Source: Candidatus Altimarinota bacterium
GTDB taxonomy: Bacteria > Patescibacteriota > Gracilibacteria > BD1-5 > UBA2023
Reading direction: 5' to 3'
Assembly: GCA_023230505.1 (NCBI GenBank)
Contig: JALNXF010000001.1
Location: 124,001 to 188,000 of the forward strand
DNA: 64,000 nucleotides
Shown here: piece after piece, positions 33,568-43,663 of the stretch
Layout of the letters: every line of letters begins with the position of its first letter
Numbering within the stretch: position 1 is the first letter of the stretch
Program-made: the position numbers and the translations under genes
Notes under the pieces: model-generated
Seen by the model: the letters and a program-made list of their open reading frames with translations, nothing else
What the model was told of the DNA's origin: nothing
The model's database searches: none

Positions 33568-36500
33568 TTAATAATAATTTCAAGCAAAATCATATTCTTC
33601 TTCTTCATCTGCAGATGATTCTGAATCTTTTTCTTTTTTTGATTTTGTATGTTTCTCAGGATTTTCTAATTTTTCTATTATATTATCTATCTTTCATTCA
33701 AATATATTAGTTATTTTTTTTGTTTTAGGTTCATCTTTATCTTTTGGTCATCAATCGTTATACGAAACATATGCTTTATTAATTAGGAAGTCGTATTTTC
33801 ATTTTTTAAATCAATCACTTTCTATTTCTACGTCTTTATTTTCATCAAAAATTAGTCATAAATGTCTTAGTTTTCTTCCGTATTCTGTTCTATTAAATTT
33901 TGCAATATCAATACTTTCTTTTATTAAAAAGCTATAAATTTCACCATAATATTCTTTAAACATAATTTTTTTATATTCTTCATTCTTTTTTTCATCTTTA
34001 TCAATTTTAAGATTTTTAATATCTTTTAATCATTCTATTACTGAATCAAATATTTTTTCTCAACTTTCATTACTTATCTTTCAGTTTGTTTGCATACGAA
34101 CTCATTTTTTCATGAATTGTCTTATTCATGTAATAGCCATAGATGAGTGATCATAATTGTATATATCATTTCAAATTTGTCATTGATCTATTTTAAAATC
34201 ATTTCAGGTCATTATTCACCTGATACTATCATGATATATTTTGTATTCTTCATATCCACTTTCATCTTTTTTTAGGAATATTTCAGGATCTTTTGTCATA
34301 GTTAATTTTGGAGAAAGCATACCTCAATGGTTATCCCAAAATTTAGATATTTTTTCAATAAATTTTTCTTTATCATAGTCTCAAGTTCTTTCCATTTTTA
34401 CTATTTCTTTTGCATCATTTTCTGCATCTGTTCATTTTGATAGTTTTAGAACTACATCTTGAAATAAATTAATTCTATCACCTGAATCAATAAACCATAA
34501 GGCAGGAAAATTAAGTCATCAAATAAAATTATTTTTTAAAATTTTTATCTCGTCCTGACTTAAATTTTTTGTAATTCAACCCATTAATAGAATAAATGGT
34601 ATTTTATTCATTTCTACAGCAGATCAACCTTTTCACCATATATTTTTTAAAGCAGAAACTACATGATAATATTCTCATCATTTAATTTTTCAGATTGCAT
34701 ATTTAATTCTTGCATTGGTAGTAAGTAGAGCATTTGTGTCTTTATCTCATGTCTCTACTTGAGAATCTCTTCATTCTTTCCAAGCACTTCTTACATCTAT
34801 CCAAAATAAATGTCTTAGATTTAATTGCTCTTTTACATTATCATTTTTAAAATATTCTCTAAGCAGACTTTCTTCTGTAAATTGCTCTCAGTTTGCTTCT
34901 AAATCTTTTTTAGTTTTTAGGAAAAAATCATCATTAACTTTTCATCAAAATCTTTTGTACCAAAGGTAAGATCATCTGTATTGATTTAATCAAAAATCTT
35001 TACCGGATCCTGGATATAGATTTCAATATTTTTTTAATGTAACTATAAGAATTGCTTGCATTTCATAACTTTGAGAACCTCAATTTAAAAGAACAGTTCT
35101 TATTCTTTTTATTCTATCAATTCAACCTAGATTTCCTATTTCATTTACTATTTCTTCCATCGTTCATTTATCAGCTTTTTCTGCAGAAGATTTCAAATTA
35201 AGTAGCATATCTTCTGGCAGGTGAAATGCTTTTCATAAAGAATAAGCAAATTGTGATGCCTTAAGCTTAGATCATTGTTCAAGATTATGTTTTATAGCAT
35301 CAATAAATTGCTTTCATCATTTTACCAAATCAAATACACTTTTCCCAGCTATCCAAGATTTAAAAAGTCACATTTTTAAAGAAGGAATACTTTTATCATT
35401 TTCTTTTTCTACAGGTTTTTCTGGTATTTTTGGAACACATTTATTTTTTTGTATAAAATAATACATCATTTCATATCATACCCAACTAGATTTACTTCAT
35501 TTATAAGTATCAGCCTCTTTTTCATTGCTATCTTTTTTTGGTAGTCATTCTGTATATTTTCAAGTTGATAATTTTACTTTTCAATCTTTAATTTCCTCTA
35601 TATGTAGAGATTCTCAATCTTTTCCTACAAAATATTTTATTCATTCAAAATCTTTATCATCTTTTCTATTTTGAGGAATAAATTTATTATCACTTACCAT
35701 TATATCTTTAAATCATTTTTTTGTTTTTTCATCCGAATGATTTTGTACAGCATTTAAAAATCACTCTTGATTTTTAACACTTATAAATCTTTTTCAAGTC
35801 TGATTTTTAAATCAGCTAAAAAATTCAGCAAAAGAAAAAGGTCATTCTTCATTTTGTCAATTTGTAATCCATATTTGTTTTGAATCCTTATTTATTTTTG
35901 AAATACTAAATACTCAATATTCTCATCATTTTGCACCACTATTTATTGTTTCAAAACTCATTCAAACTTCTGCTTTAAACTGAGTTCATTTATCATCTAT
36001 CTCATCTAATTTTTGATTTAAATCTTCTAAACTATTTATTTCATTATCTTCAATTTCTTCTGTAATTTTTCCAGCTTTTTTCTCTTCTTCAAAATTTTCT
36101 TTTTCAACAAAAATTCATTTTTTTGATTTTTCTAGAAATTTATAAAAAACATCATATGTAATTCTTTCTCAATCTAATTTATCTGCATTTTTTACAATTC
36201 ATCAAGCCTTTGTAAGATTTGTTATTTTTAAAGTTTTTGTTTCTAAAATTACTCAAGTATCTATTTCATCAATTCTAAAATATCAAACTTGTTCTTGTCA
36301 GGGTTCACCTATAATTGTTTTAAAAATTACTCAATTCTTGAGTTTTTCTATCCCTGATATTTTATTAGCTAGGTTTGGATTTTCCTGAACTTTTTTTATA
36401 AAATCAGGTGTGATTTTTCATTGATTATCTAATTTAAATTTATTTATTTCATCTTTTGAATTATTTTCATCTATAATTTTATTATATTCTTTTTCCAAAA

Positions 36501-37422
36501 CATGTAATCAATCTTTATATAAAATATTATCTAAGACATTTTCTGGGAATAGATAAGTAGGTATTATAATATCCTCATAGTTAATTTTCTCTAAAATTCA
36601 TTTTTCATCAGTTAAATGTGCTTTAAATTTCATTAATTTTTCATTTTCATTTATTAATTTCTCTAAAGAATTATCAGCTTCTTTATTTGTTATTATTCAT
36701 AAATCTATTAATTTTTGAAGACTTATTGTTGGCATAAAAGACTTAATAATGTTTTGTTTTGCCTCTAAATCTTTTTTAAACAAGCTCAAAACTTGTTTAA
36801 GCTGATCTTGATTAATATAATTTCAATTTTTGATTGTAACCAATGCCTCAATTTGCTCTTCATTTAGTTTTTTATAATCTATTTTTAGATTTTCCATAAA
36901 ACTTAAAAAATCTTTTTTTTCGGGTATATTATTTTTAAATATTTTTTTGATAAATAAATCTCTTTTTACTCAACTTCAAATTATTTCTTCAAGCTCTTTT
37001 ATTGATAATTTATTTGAATTATAATTTATAGTATTACTTGCATCTATATTATTTATAGAATCTTCGTATTCCCTTTTAATTATTTCTTTCAAGGCATTTC
37101 TTTTTGACTCATAAGGAACTCAAAAAGACATAATTTCTTCCACAAAAACTCCTTTTTTATTTTCAATTTCCTCTATTTTTATATCTTTAAAGTCCTTATT
37201 TCATTCAATATATTTTATAAATTCTTTTTTAAATTCATCAGAAAAGAAACTATCTAATTTTTCAGAAATAGCATTATAATAATCAAGATTATTTCACTGG
37301 TTTAATTTTGACTTAATAAAAGCTTTTATGGCCTTATTTACCATTGTTCATTCAGATTTTTTTTGTCCAACCTCACTTTTTTCAGTTTGTGTATTTCAGG
37401 TATTATTTGAAATATTTCCCAT
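33568..37422 (-). CDS. Very large protein of unknown function
   Basis: 1284 residues, no recognised domain. The N-terminal 420 residues are mostly charged helix (Lys, Glu, Asn). Around 430-540 a compact part with many Gly and strands (KTIIGEPGQEQVGYFRIDEI, VILETKTLKITNLTKAGGIV) looks like a beta domain. Residues 800-950 contain KGGKQFIDAIKHNLEQGSKL, AFHLPEDMLLNLKSSAEKAD and the later GGSQSYEMQAILIVTLKKYG. The last 40 residues are Lys/Glu/Ser-rich and end EEEEYDFAGNYY. No signal peptide or long membrane segment. I recall large proteins of this build in CPR genomes with no known role. TGA glycines are frequent throughout, so it is not a recent arrival from a standard-code donor. Confidence 0.8.
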
Positions 37423-37505
37423 TTTTTTTAAAATTTATAAAATAACTTCTTTTATTTTAACATAAACTGTCTAAAAAAGCAAAAAATAATTGACCAAAAA
37501 ATAAT

Positions 37506-37533
37506 TTGACACCAAGTCATATATGAATAATAT
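37506..37533 (+). promoter_or_regulatory. Sigma70-type promoter for the zinc-ribbon/tsaC/mltG unit
   Basis: TTGACA (37506-37511), 16 bp, TAATAT (37528-37533), inside the otherwise empty 204-bp gap 37423-37626. It faces the zinc-ribbon gene that starts at 37627. Confidence 0.5.
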
Positions 37534-37626
37534 GAACACATCAAAAATATTTGATAAAATTTGAAAAATATAGTATACTTGATTGGAAATATTTAGAGTT
37601 AATTTATAATTTTAACAAATAGAAAT

Positions 37627-37974
37627 ATGAATTATATAATTTTAAAAAGCATAATAGAAGCAACTTTGGTTAATTTTAAATGTAAGAATTGTGAATCTCA
37701 GGTAAATGAATGAAATATAAACATTCTCTGAACTGCCGGAAATACTGTAAATATGGAAATTATTTGTCCAAATTGTAAAACTCAATGAATTGTAAAAGCT
37801 GAAATTGGAATGATTTGAAATGTTAAAAATCCTGAATTTATCTCAAACTTAAAAAATATTTCTCAAAAACAAAAAGAAGAATTAGAAACTAGTTTAATTA
37901 AAGATGATGACATTGTTAAGCTAAGAAAAGACTTAAATGATTGTTCTTCATTAAATGACTTATTTACTAAATAA
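37627..37974 (+). CDS. Small zinc-ribbon protein
   Basis: 115 residues. Two CxxC pairs (FKCKNCESQ at about 18-21 and IICPNCKTQ at about 49-52) make a zinc ribbon. The rest is a polar helix with Lys and Asp, without a membrane segment. Ribbon proteins of this size can be RNA- or DNA-binding or part of a larger assembly; no family is clear. First gene of a four-gene unit ending with mltG; the next start is 6 bp away. Confidence 0.65.
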
Positions 37975-37979
37975 TTACT

Positions 37980-38414
37980 ATGTCATTCTTAAATAAAGTA
38001 TTTTTTTCAGTTATTTTAATTGTTACAATCTATATTTTAGCAATTTTTTTCACCCCTACACAGGCTGATATAATAGGGGATAAATTATGAATATTATGAT
38101 TCAATTTATCTGTAAGAAGTCTAAAATGATGAGTTGATAACGTTTCAGATCAATTGCTTCAATTAAAATCAAGCGAGGAAGTTATATGAAGCGCTAGAGA
38201 TGCTGTAAACAAGGCAAATGAGCAAATAAATAATACAAAAAATATTATTAATCAAAAAATTGAACAAACTGATAAAACTATAGAATCTGGACAGAAATTA
38301 ATAGAAACCACAAAAGAATTTAAGAAAAATATTTCTGATTTATCTAGTTTTAGTTGAGCGACAGGTTCTTGAATAACCGATTCTTGAGCTATGTCCACTT
38401 GAACTATTCAATAA
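37980..38414 (+). CDS. Membrane-anchored coiled-coil protein
   Basis: 144 residues. One membrane segment or signal anchor at 6-26 (KVFFSVILIVTIYILAIFF) is followed by a Gly/Leu patch and then a coiled coil at about 60-120 (EVIGSARDAVNKANEQINNT, KIEQTDKTIESGQKLIETT), and a Gly/Ser/Thr-rich end. Most of the protein would lie outside the membrane. No family known. It lies between the zinc-ribbon and tsaC genes with gaps of 5 and 9 bp. Confidence 0.6.
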
Positions 38415-38423
38415 AATTTATTT

Positions 38424-38948
38424 ATGATTTTTGCAATTCCAACTGATACTTGCTTTTGATTAGGATGTTCTTTTTTTGATGAAAAATGATATTTTGAAAT
38501 TTATAATTTAAAATCTAGAACTACAAATAAGCCATTATCGTTTGTTGTAAAAGACTTTAAAGAACTAGAAAAAATTACAAATCTTAATAAAGCTCAATTA
38601 AATTTCTTAAAAAATTATTCTCATCCATTTACAATTTTGACCTCTGTAAAAGAAAATTTTATTTTGCCTTCTTTTTTGGATAAAAATATTTATAATAAGG
38701 TTGCTTTTAGAGTTTGAGAAAAATGTATAAGTAAGGATTTATTAGATAAAATTAACTTTCCAATTTTCCTTACTTCTGCCAATATTTCTTGAGAAAATGA
38801 AATTTATTCATCGAGTGAATTAGTCCATATTTTTAAAAATAAAAATATAAAAATATTTACTTGAAATATTGATAAAATTCCTACTTCTAATATTTTTGAA
38901 TTTATATGAGAAACTATAGAAATACAATTTCACAGAAAAAATTATTAA
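38424..38948 (+). CDS. tsaC: TsaC/YrdC threonylcarbamoyl-AMP synthase
   Basis: 174 residues. IFAIPTDTCFGLGCSFFDEK, FEIYNLKSR and PLSFVVKDFKELEKI are the nucleotide-binding core of the Sua5/YciO/YrdC family, and FRVGEKCISKDLL with IFLTSANISGE is the conserved closing motif. The enzyme makes threonylcarbamoyl-AMP for the t6A37 base in ANN-decoding tRNAs. It is slightly short at the N-terminus: the usual basic strand before PTDT is reduced to MIFAI. Partners TsaB, TsaD and TsaE are not in the window. Confidence 0.88.
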
Positions 38949-38962
38949 ATAACAACAAATTT

Positions 38963-39925
38963 ATGAAGAAATTAATTTTAGTTTTAATTTGAATATTTTT
39001 TATAGTTTTTGCCTATAAATACAGTACAATTTGAGATACTGTTATTTCAAAACAAGATTTTATTGTAAATAAATGAGAAACTTTAAATGTTTTGCCTAAA
39101 AAACTTGGGTTTGATGTAAATTATTATTTGTATAAAATATGGGTTAAGTTAAATTATAGCTCATTTAACCTACAATCTTGAACTTTTTCAATTACTGAAG
39201 ATATAACTTTATCGGAGTTATTTCAGAATACGCTAAAAAATCCTGACTCAAAAGATATTAAAATTACTATTTTACCTGGTTGGAATATATTTGATATTGA
39301 TAATTATTTATCTAAATTAGATATTATAAAAAATTGAGAATTGATTTATTTATCAGAAAATATAAGTTCAGAATTATATCAAAAGTATGGTTTTTTAAAA
39401 GATGTAAATACACTTGAATGATTTCTTTATCCTGATACTTATCGCATAAATCCAAGTTCAGATGTTAATAAAATAATTGATGTAATGCTTAGTGAATTTG
39501 AAGATAAAATAAATGAGGCTTGAATAAAGATAGACTACAATGATATTATTTTAGCTTCGATTGTTGAAAGGGAAGAGAAAAGTTCTGAAAATAAACCAAT
39601 TGTCGCTTGAATTCTTAAAAAAAGATTAAATGAATGAATTTCTATTTGAGCTGATGCGACAGTTTGTTATGAATACAGACTTACTCAGAAAGATTGTACT
39701 CCTGCTTTTATTTGAGAAAATATTTACCAAAAATCTTCATATAATACAAGAAATAAACTCTGACTTCCACCAACTCCTATTTCAAATTTTTCGATTGATA
39801 CCTTAAAAGCTACTATAAATTCGGAAAAATCCCCTTATTATTATTATCTTCATGATAGTAAATGAGAGATACATTATGGTAAGACATTACAAGAACATAA
39901 TTTTAATAAAAATAAATATTTGTAA
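38963..39925 (+). CDS. mltG: MltG-like endolytic transglycosylase
   Basis: 320 residues. A single membrane anchor lies at 3-19 (LILVLIGIFFIVFAY), followed by a LysM-like portion and then the YceG domain. Key parts are LEGFLYPDTYRINPSSDV, then IILASIVEREEKSSENKPIV with the catalytic Glu, GILKKRLNEGISIGADATVC and NTRNKLGLPPTPISNFS. MltG cuts nascent glycan strands and sets their length at the membrane, so it belongs with MurG and the flippase in wall assembly. A repeat element follows directly. Confidence 0.92.
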
Positions 39926-39933
39926 TCTCGCCA

Positions 39934-39966
39934 CTGTCATTTCGAGTGTAGTCGAGAAATCTATTA
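39934..39966 (-). repeat. Dispersed repeat family A, intergenic copy
   Basis: Reverse strand reads TAATAGATTTCTCGAC, a variable base group, CTCGAAATGACAG, matching the murG copy at 9510-9542 except around the short middle. It spans the stop codon of the pilin-like gene (39964-39966) and lies just after mltG. Confidence 0.75.
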
Positions 39967-40419
39967 ATTATTATAAACCTTAAAATTTAGTTTTTTCTCA
40001 TATCTTCAATCTGTTATTGTATTCTCAATATTTACATATTTTAATATTTCTCATGTTGAAACTAGAATATAACTCCAATATTCATTTTCAGTCTGATTGT
40101 TATCATTATCAAATGATTTTATTTTCACTCAAGAAAAAGAAAGATTTGTATTATAACTTCAAGTAAAACATCAGGTATTATCATCTCAAAAATTAATACT
40201 TATTCAAGTTCATACAAGTGTATTTAAATAGCTAAATCAAAGCAACTTTGTACATTCTTTTGTGTTTAAGAAAATTAAATTTTTATCTTTTTCTCATTCT
40301 AAAATATTAACTTGAGTGATGTTGTTATTTACAAGTCTTAATACTCAGAAAATTGTCAGTCAAATAACAAGGGATGCAGTTAAAACTTCTATAAGAGTAA
40401 AACCAGATTTATTTTTCAT
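39964..40419 (-). CDS. Type IV pilin-like protein
   Basis: 151 residues. The prepilin cleavage site is MKNKSGFTLIEVLTASLVIG, with a short basic leader, G-FTLIE and Glu at +5, then the hydrophobic helix (residues 6-27). The globular part has two Cys (CTKLLG and GDDNTGCFTG) that could form a disulfide. It may be a major or minor pilin or a pseudopilin of a type II or IV system. It overlaps the stop of the upstream Kazal gene by 11 bp. The other pilus genes are not in this window, apart from a possible motor-like ATPase at 4165. Confidence 0.85.
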
Positions 40420-41221
40420 AAACGGTCTTAATTATTGTATTTAGAGTTTTTTCTAATCATGTTTTTTCTGAATTAACTTCTACAACCATAGAGCTATTTC
40501 AAGCTTGTAAATAAGTTTTTCAACCCTTTTGATAAAATCAATAATGAGAATCTTTTAGCTCATCTATTATTTTATTTTTATAGAAATATATTTTAATATC
40601 AGCACTTGCAAAATCTGTTATCCCGGTTCCGGAATTTATTCATACCGTATGACTTGCACCTTCTTGGCTTCCAAACCCAGAATAATAACTATTTGCTGGT
40701 ATGCTAAATCAATAATTAAAACTTGAGTTAAAATAATTAATTACCTTAATTCAGTCTATAGTTCAACTTTCTGTTAATGCTCATGTAGAACTTTCATTTG
40801 TAATTCAAGTTTCAGTTTCTATTTTATCTCATGATGAATCAGTATTATTTCCTGAAATTATTCATGTTTCAGTATTAGTCTCTCAATTACTTTCTGTTGG
40901 TATTTCTCATAAATTTGATTCTCATAAATTTTCACCAACATTTCATTCTTCTGTATTTTCTTCATTTTTACAAATTCATGTATGTTTTACAGATACATTA
41001 TTTTGCTTTTCAGCAACACAAGTATTTGAATAAGTATTGTTATCTTCTCAGCAAACAGGTGCATATTCTTCGGTACAAACCGCATCACTTTTAACTGGAG
41101 TTTCAATATTATTACTAGTAAGGTCTGCACGTTTTTTTATATTATATTCTCTGTATAAAAATAAAAATAAAATAAAAAATGGCAATATAGTTATTAAAAT
41201 AATTTTTTTAAAGGTTTTCAT
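40409..41221 (-). CDS. Membrane-anchored protein with Kazal-like domain
   Basis: 270 residues. An N-terminal signal anchor (residues 6-23, IILITILPFFILFLFLY) is followed by a Kazal-like domain at about 45-84: C49, then PVCGEDNNTYSNTC (C57, C68) and C84 in HTGIC. Classic Kazal domains have six Cys; four are present here, so the fold may be reduced. Residues 90-155 are a Gly/Ser/Thr/Glu-rich linker, and 160-270 form a compact outer domain (VINYFNSSFNYGFSIPANSY). Kazal domains inhibit serine proteases, so it may protect the cell surface or act on a partner's proteases (inference). It is expressed with the pilin. Confidence 0.78.
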
Positions 41222-41291
41222 AATTTATTATAGTTAAATTGTAATTTTAATTAAATATAACCTTTTTACTAAATAATTCAAATTAAAAAAT

Positions 41292-41319
41292 TTGACATAT
41301 AGATTATTTTAGCTATTAT
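41292..41319 (+). promoter_or_regulatory. Promoter of the 51-residue GC-rich gene
   Basis: TTGACA (41292-41297), 16 bp, TATTAT (41314-41319), about 64 bp ahead of the start. The Shine-Dalgarno sequence AAGGAGAG (41370-41377) lies just upstream of ATG, stronger than the ribosome sites of the neighbouring genes. Confidence 0.6.
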
Positions 41320-41382
41320 CAATTTCGTCGGTTTTTTATATTCAAGATAATTTTATTCAAAACTTATTCAAGGAGAGAAAAC

Positions 41383-41538
41383 ATGGCGAAAAAAGGAGTT
41401 GCTCCGAAGAAAAAGGGTATCCAAGGCGTACAAAAGTGCTCAGCTAATCGAGTGATTGGCAAAGAGGCTTGTCTGAAGGCTAAAGATAAGGATCCCCGGT
41501 GCAAAGGTTGTAATCCAAAGAAGCTTCTTCGTTCATAG
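41383..41538 (+). CDS. Small basic Cys-containing protein, GC-rich gene
   Basis: 51 residues, 13 of them Lys, with Cys at 19, 30, 40 and 43 (the last two as CKGC). It could hold a metal or form disulfides, and the basic charge would suit nucleic-acid binding. I know no family. The gene is clearly GC-richer than its surroundings, uses GGN for every glycine and has no TGA, so it reads the same in the standard code. A strong Shine-Dalgarno sequence and a two-hairpin terminator frame it. These traits point to import from another genome or to a chimeric assembly. Confidence 0.6.
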   Translation: MAKKGVAPKKKGIQGVQKCSANRVIGKEACLKAKDKDPRCKGCNPKKLLRS

Positions 41539-41547
41539 GAAGCTTTC

Positions 41548-41601
41548 CGGAATTACCCGGAAATATGAAACCGTGTGCTAGCATAGGCACGGTTTTTTTT
41601 T
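41548..41601 (+). terminator. Terminator of the 51-residue gene
   Basis: Two hairpins follow one another: TTCCGG / CCGGAA (41548-41565), then AACCGTG / CACGGTT (about 41569-41594) and a run of eight or more T. The second is a textbook rho-independent terminator, GC-richer than the others in the window. Confidence 0.85.
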
Positions 41602-41672
41602 ATTTTAAAATAATTTTTATTTTAAAGTTTTTTCAATATACTTTAATTTAATTACTTAAAATTTACAAAAAT

Positions 41673-43130
41673 ATGCAATTAACAAACACACTAACTCGTC
41701 TTAAAGAAGAACTTAAACCCTTAAAGCAAGACAAAATAAAAATATATTATTGCGGTCCGACTCCTTATAATTATGCTCATATTGGTAATCTGAGAGCTTA
41801 TTTATTTTCTGATATGGTTGTTAGAACTCTACGTTTTCTTGGTTATAAAGCAGAGACTACTATGAATATCACAGATATTGATGATAAGACTATTAGAGAT
41901 AGTCAATCGCAGTGAGTTGATTTAAAGACTTTTACCGAAAAATATACTAAATTATTTTTTGATGATTTAGAAAAATTAAAAATAAAAAAAGCCGATAATA
42001 TTTCTGCAATTTCTCTTCTTGTTCCTGAAATGATTAAAATTATTAATGGACTTCTTGCCAAATGATACGCTTATTTAGCAACGGATGGAAGTATTTATTA
42101 TTCTATTTCAAAATTTAAAAATTATTGACAATTAGCTCACCTAGATTTCACTTGAATGAAAGAGTCTGTTAGAATAGATAATGATGAATATGAAAAAGAT
42201 CAAGCAGCTGATTTTGTACTATGGAAGGCTTATAATGAGCAAAAAGATTGACCAAATAAATGGGAGTGAAAATTTGTTATAAATTGAGAAGAAAAAATAA
42301 TTTCTGGAAGGCCGGGTTGGCATATAGAATGTAGCGCGTGTAATCTTAAATTTTTTGGACCTCAAATAGATATTCATATGTGAGGAATTGATAATATTTT
42401 TCCTCATCACCAAAACGAAATTGCCCAAACTGAATCTTTTACAGGCAAGACATTTTCAAAATATTGGATTCATAGTGGTCATCTTCTTGTGGATAACAAG
42501 AAAATGTCAAAGAGCGCTAAAAACTTCTATACATTGCTTGATGTAGAAGAGAAAATGATGTGAGAAGCGAGTTTGGATTTGATTCATAGATGATATAGAT
42601 TTATGAGTTATGGAGCTAAATATAGTGATAGTTTTAATTTTACATTTGATAAATTAAGACAGTCAATTACAAATATTAGGTCTTTTGATGAAGTATTTAA
42701 AAGAATTAAAAACTATAAACCAAAAGTAGGGAAGACTTCAAAAGAAGTGAGCCAAAAAATACAAGAATTTATCTGAGATTATATAAGCGCTCTAGAAGAT
42801 GATTTTAACACTGTAGAAGCACTAGTTCCTGTTTTTGAATTTGTGAAATATATAAATTTAGGAATTGATAATAATAGTTTAAATTCTGGAGAAATTGAAG
42901 CTATTATTTGAGTGTTTAAGACATTTAATGAAGTGTTAGATATTTTTGATTTTAAAATATTTGAACAAAATGAAGAAATTCCAGGTGAAATTCTAGACTT
43001 GCTAAATTCTAGAAATAATGCAAAAAAAGAAAAAAATTATAATTTAGCAGATGAATTAAGAGATAAAATTACTAATTTTTGATATAAAATAATTGACGAT
43101 AAAGAAGGTAGTAGAGCCGAGAAAATATAA
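41673..43130 (+). CDS. cysS: Cysteinyl-tRNA synthetase
   Basis: 485 residues. The class I HIGH region is [20 protein letters not shown] (first zinc Cys in CGPT), then [11 protein letters not shown], and the [15 protein letters not shown] block with the zinc Cys and the later [10 protein letters not shown]. The KMSKS loop is intact as [11 protein letters not shown], and the C-terminal DALR-like anticodon part closes with [20 protein letters not shown]. It uses TGA glycines and AT-rich codons like the rest of the genome, in contrast with the two GC-rich genes flanking it. Confidence 0.96.
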
Positions 43131-43144
43131 AATTTTAAAAAAGT

Positions 43145-43172
43145 TTGACTTTATCAAAAATAAAATTATAAA
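43145..43172 (+). promoter_or_regulatory. Promoter of the glycine-zipper gene
   Basis: TTGACT (43145-43150), 16 bp, TATAAA (43167-43172), followed by a Shine-Dalgarno sequence AAGGAG (43216-43221) just before ATG 43229. Same layout as the promoter of the other GC-rich gene. Confidence 0.55.
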
Positions 43173-43228
43173 TAACTCATCAATTGTTTTATTTTTTTCT
43201 TAAAACCCTCAAATGAAGGAGAAGTAGG

Positions 43229-43501
43229 ATGAAGAAAACGTTGAGTACCATTGCTTTGGCAACCTGTTTGATGTTTGGTGTCGCAACCGTTACCCCGGCC
43301 ATGGCCATGACCAATGAAGAAACGGGTGCTGCCGTCGGCGGTGGTGTCGGTGCTGTGGCTGGAGCACTTATTGGTGAGGGAATTCACCATAGTGCCGGTG
43401 CGGCCCTTGGTGGCGCTGCCTTCGGCCTTGTTCCTGGTGCTATTGCCGGCTACCTGTTCACCAAGTGGGACCCGTTCAACTGGTTCAGTGCCAGCAAATA
43501 G
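43229..43501 (+). CDS. Secreted glycine-zipper protein, GC-rich gene
   Basis: 90 residues. A classic signal peptide (MKKTLSTIALATCLMFGVAT, likely cleaved after AMA at 24-26) is followed by a glycine-zipper region at about 33-80 (GAAVGGGVGAVAGALIGEGI, then AALGGAAFGLVPGAIAGYLF). It resembles small outer-membrane or periplasmic Gly-zipper proteins of Proteobacteria. More than half of the bases are G or C, all glycines are GGN, and no TGA occurs, unlike every surrounding gene. This suggests horizontal origin from a standard-code donor, or contamination. It is bounded by a strong Shine-Dalgarno sequence and a terminator. Confidence 0.72.
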   Translation: MKKTLSTIALATCLMFGVATVTPAMAMTNEETGAAVGGGVGAVAGALIGEGIHHSAGAALGGAAFGLVPGAIAGYLFTKWDPFNWFSASK

Positions 43502-43557
43502 CCCAAGCGCCAGGGTAGTCTGCAAAGACAGTTAGAAAAAAGGAGTTTTTTGTTTCA

Positions 43558-43590
43558 AGCCCCCTCTGTTTAGAGGGGGTTTTCTTTTGT
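43558..43590 (+). terminator. Terminator of the glycine-zipper gene
   Basis: CCCCCTCT and AGAGGGGG form a perfect 8-bp stem around TGTTT (43561-43580) followed by TTTTCTTTTG. It sits 60 bp past the stop. Confidence 0.85.
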
Positions 43591-43663
43591 AAAAAGTAAA
43601 ATAAAATTGATTTTTTGAGTTAAATGAATAAATTAGACGCTATTAATTTTAAGGTTAAATAAA

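Noticed and set aside
43166..43525. Open frame antisense to the glycine-zipper gene
   Set aside because: It is a GC-rich shadow; the plus strand has signal peptide, Shine-Dalgarno sequence, promoter and terminator in order.
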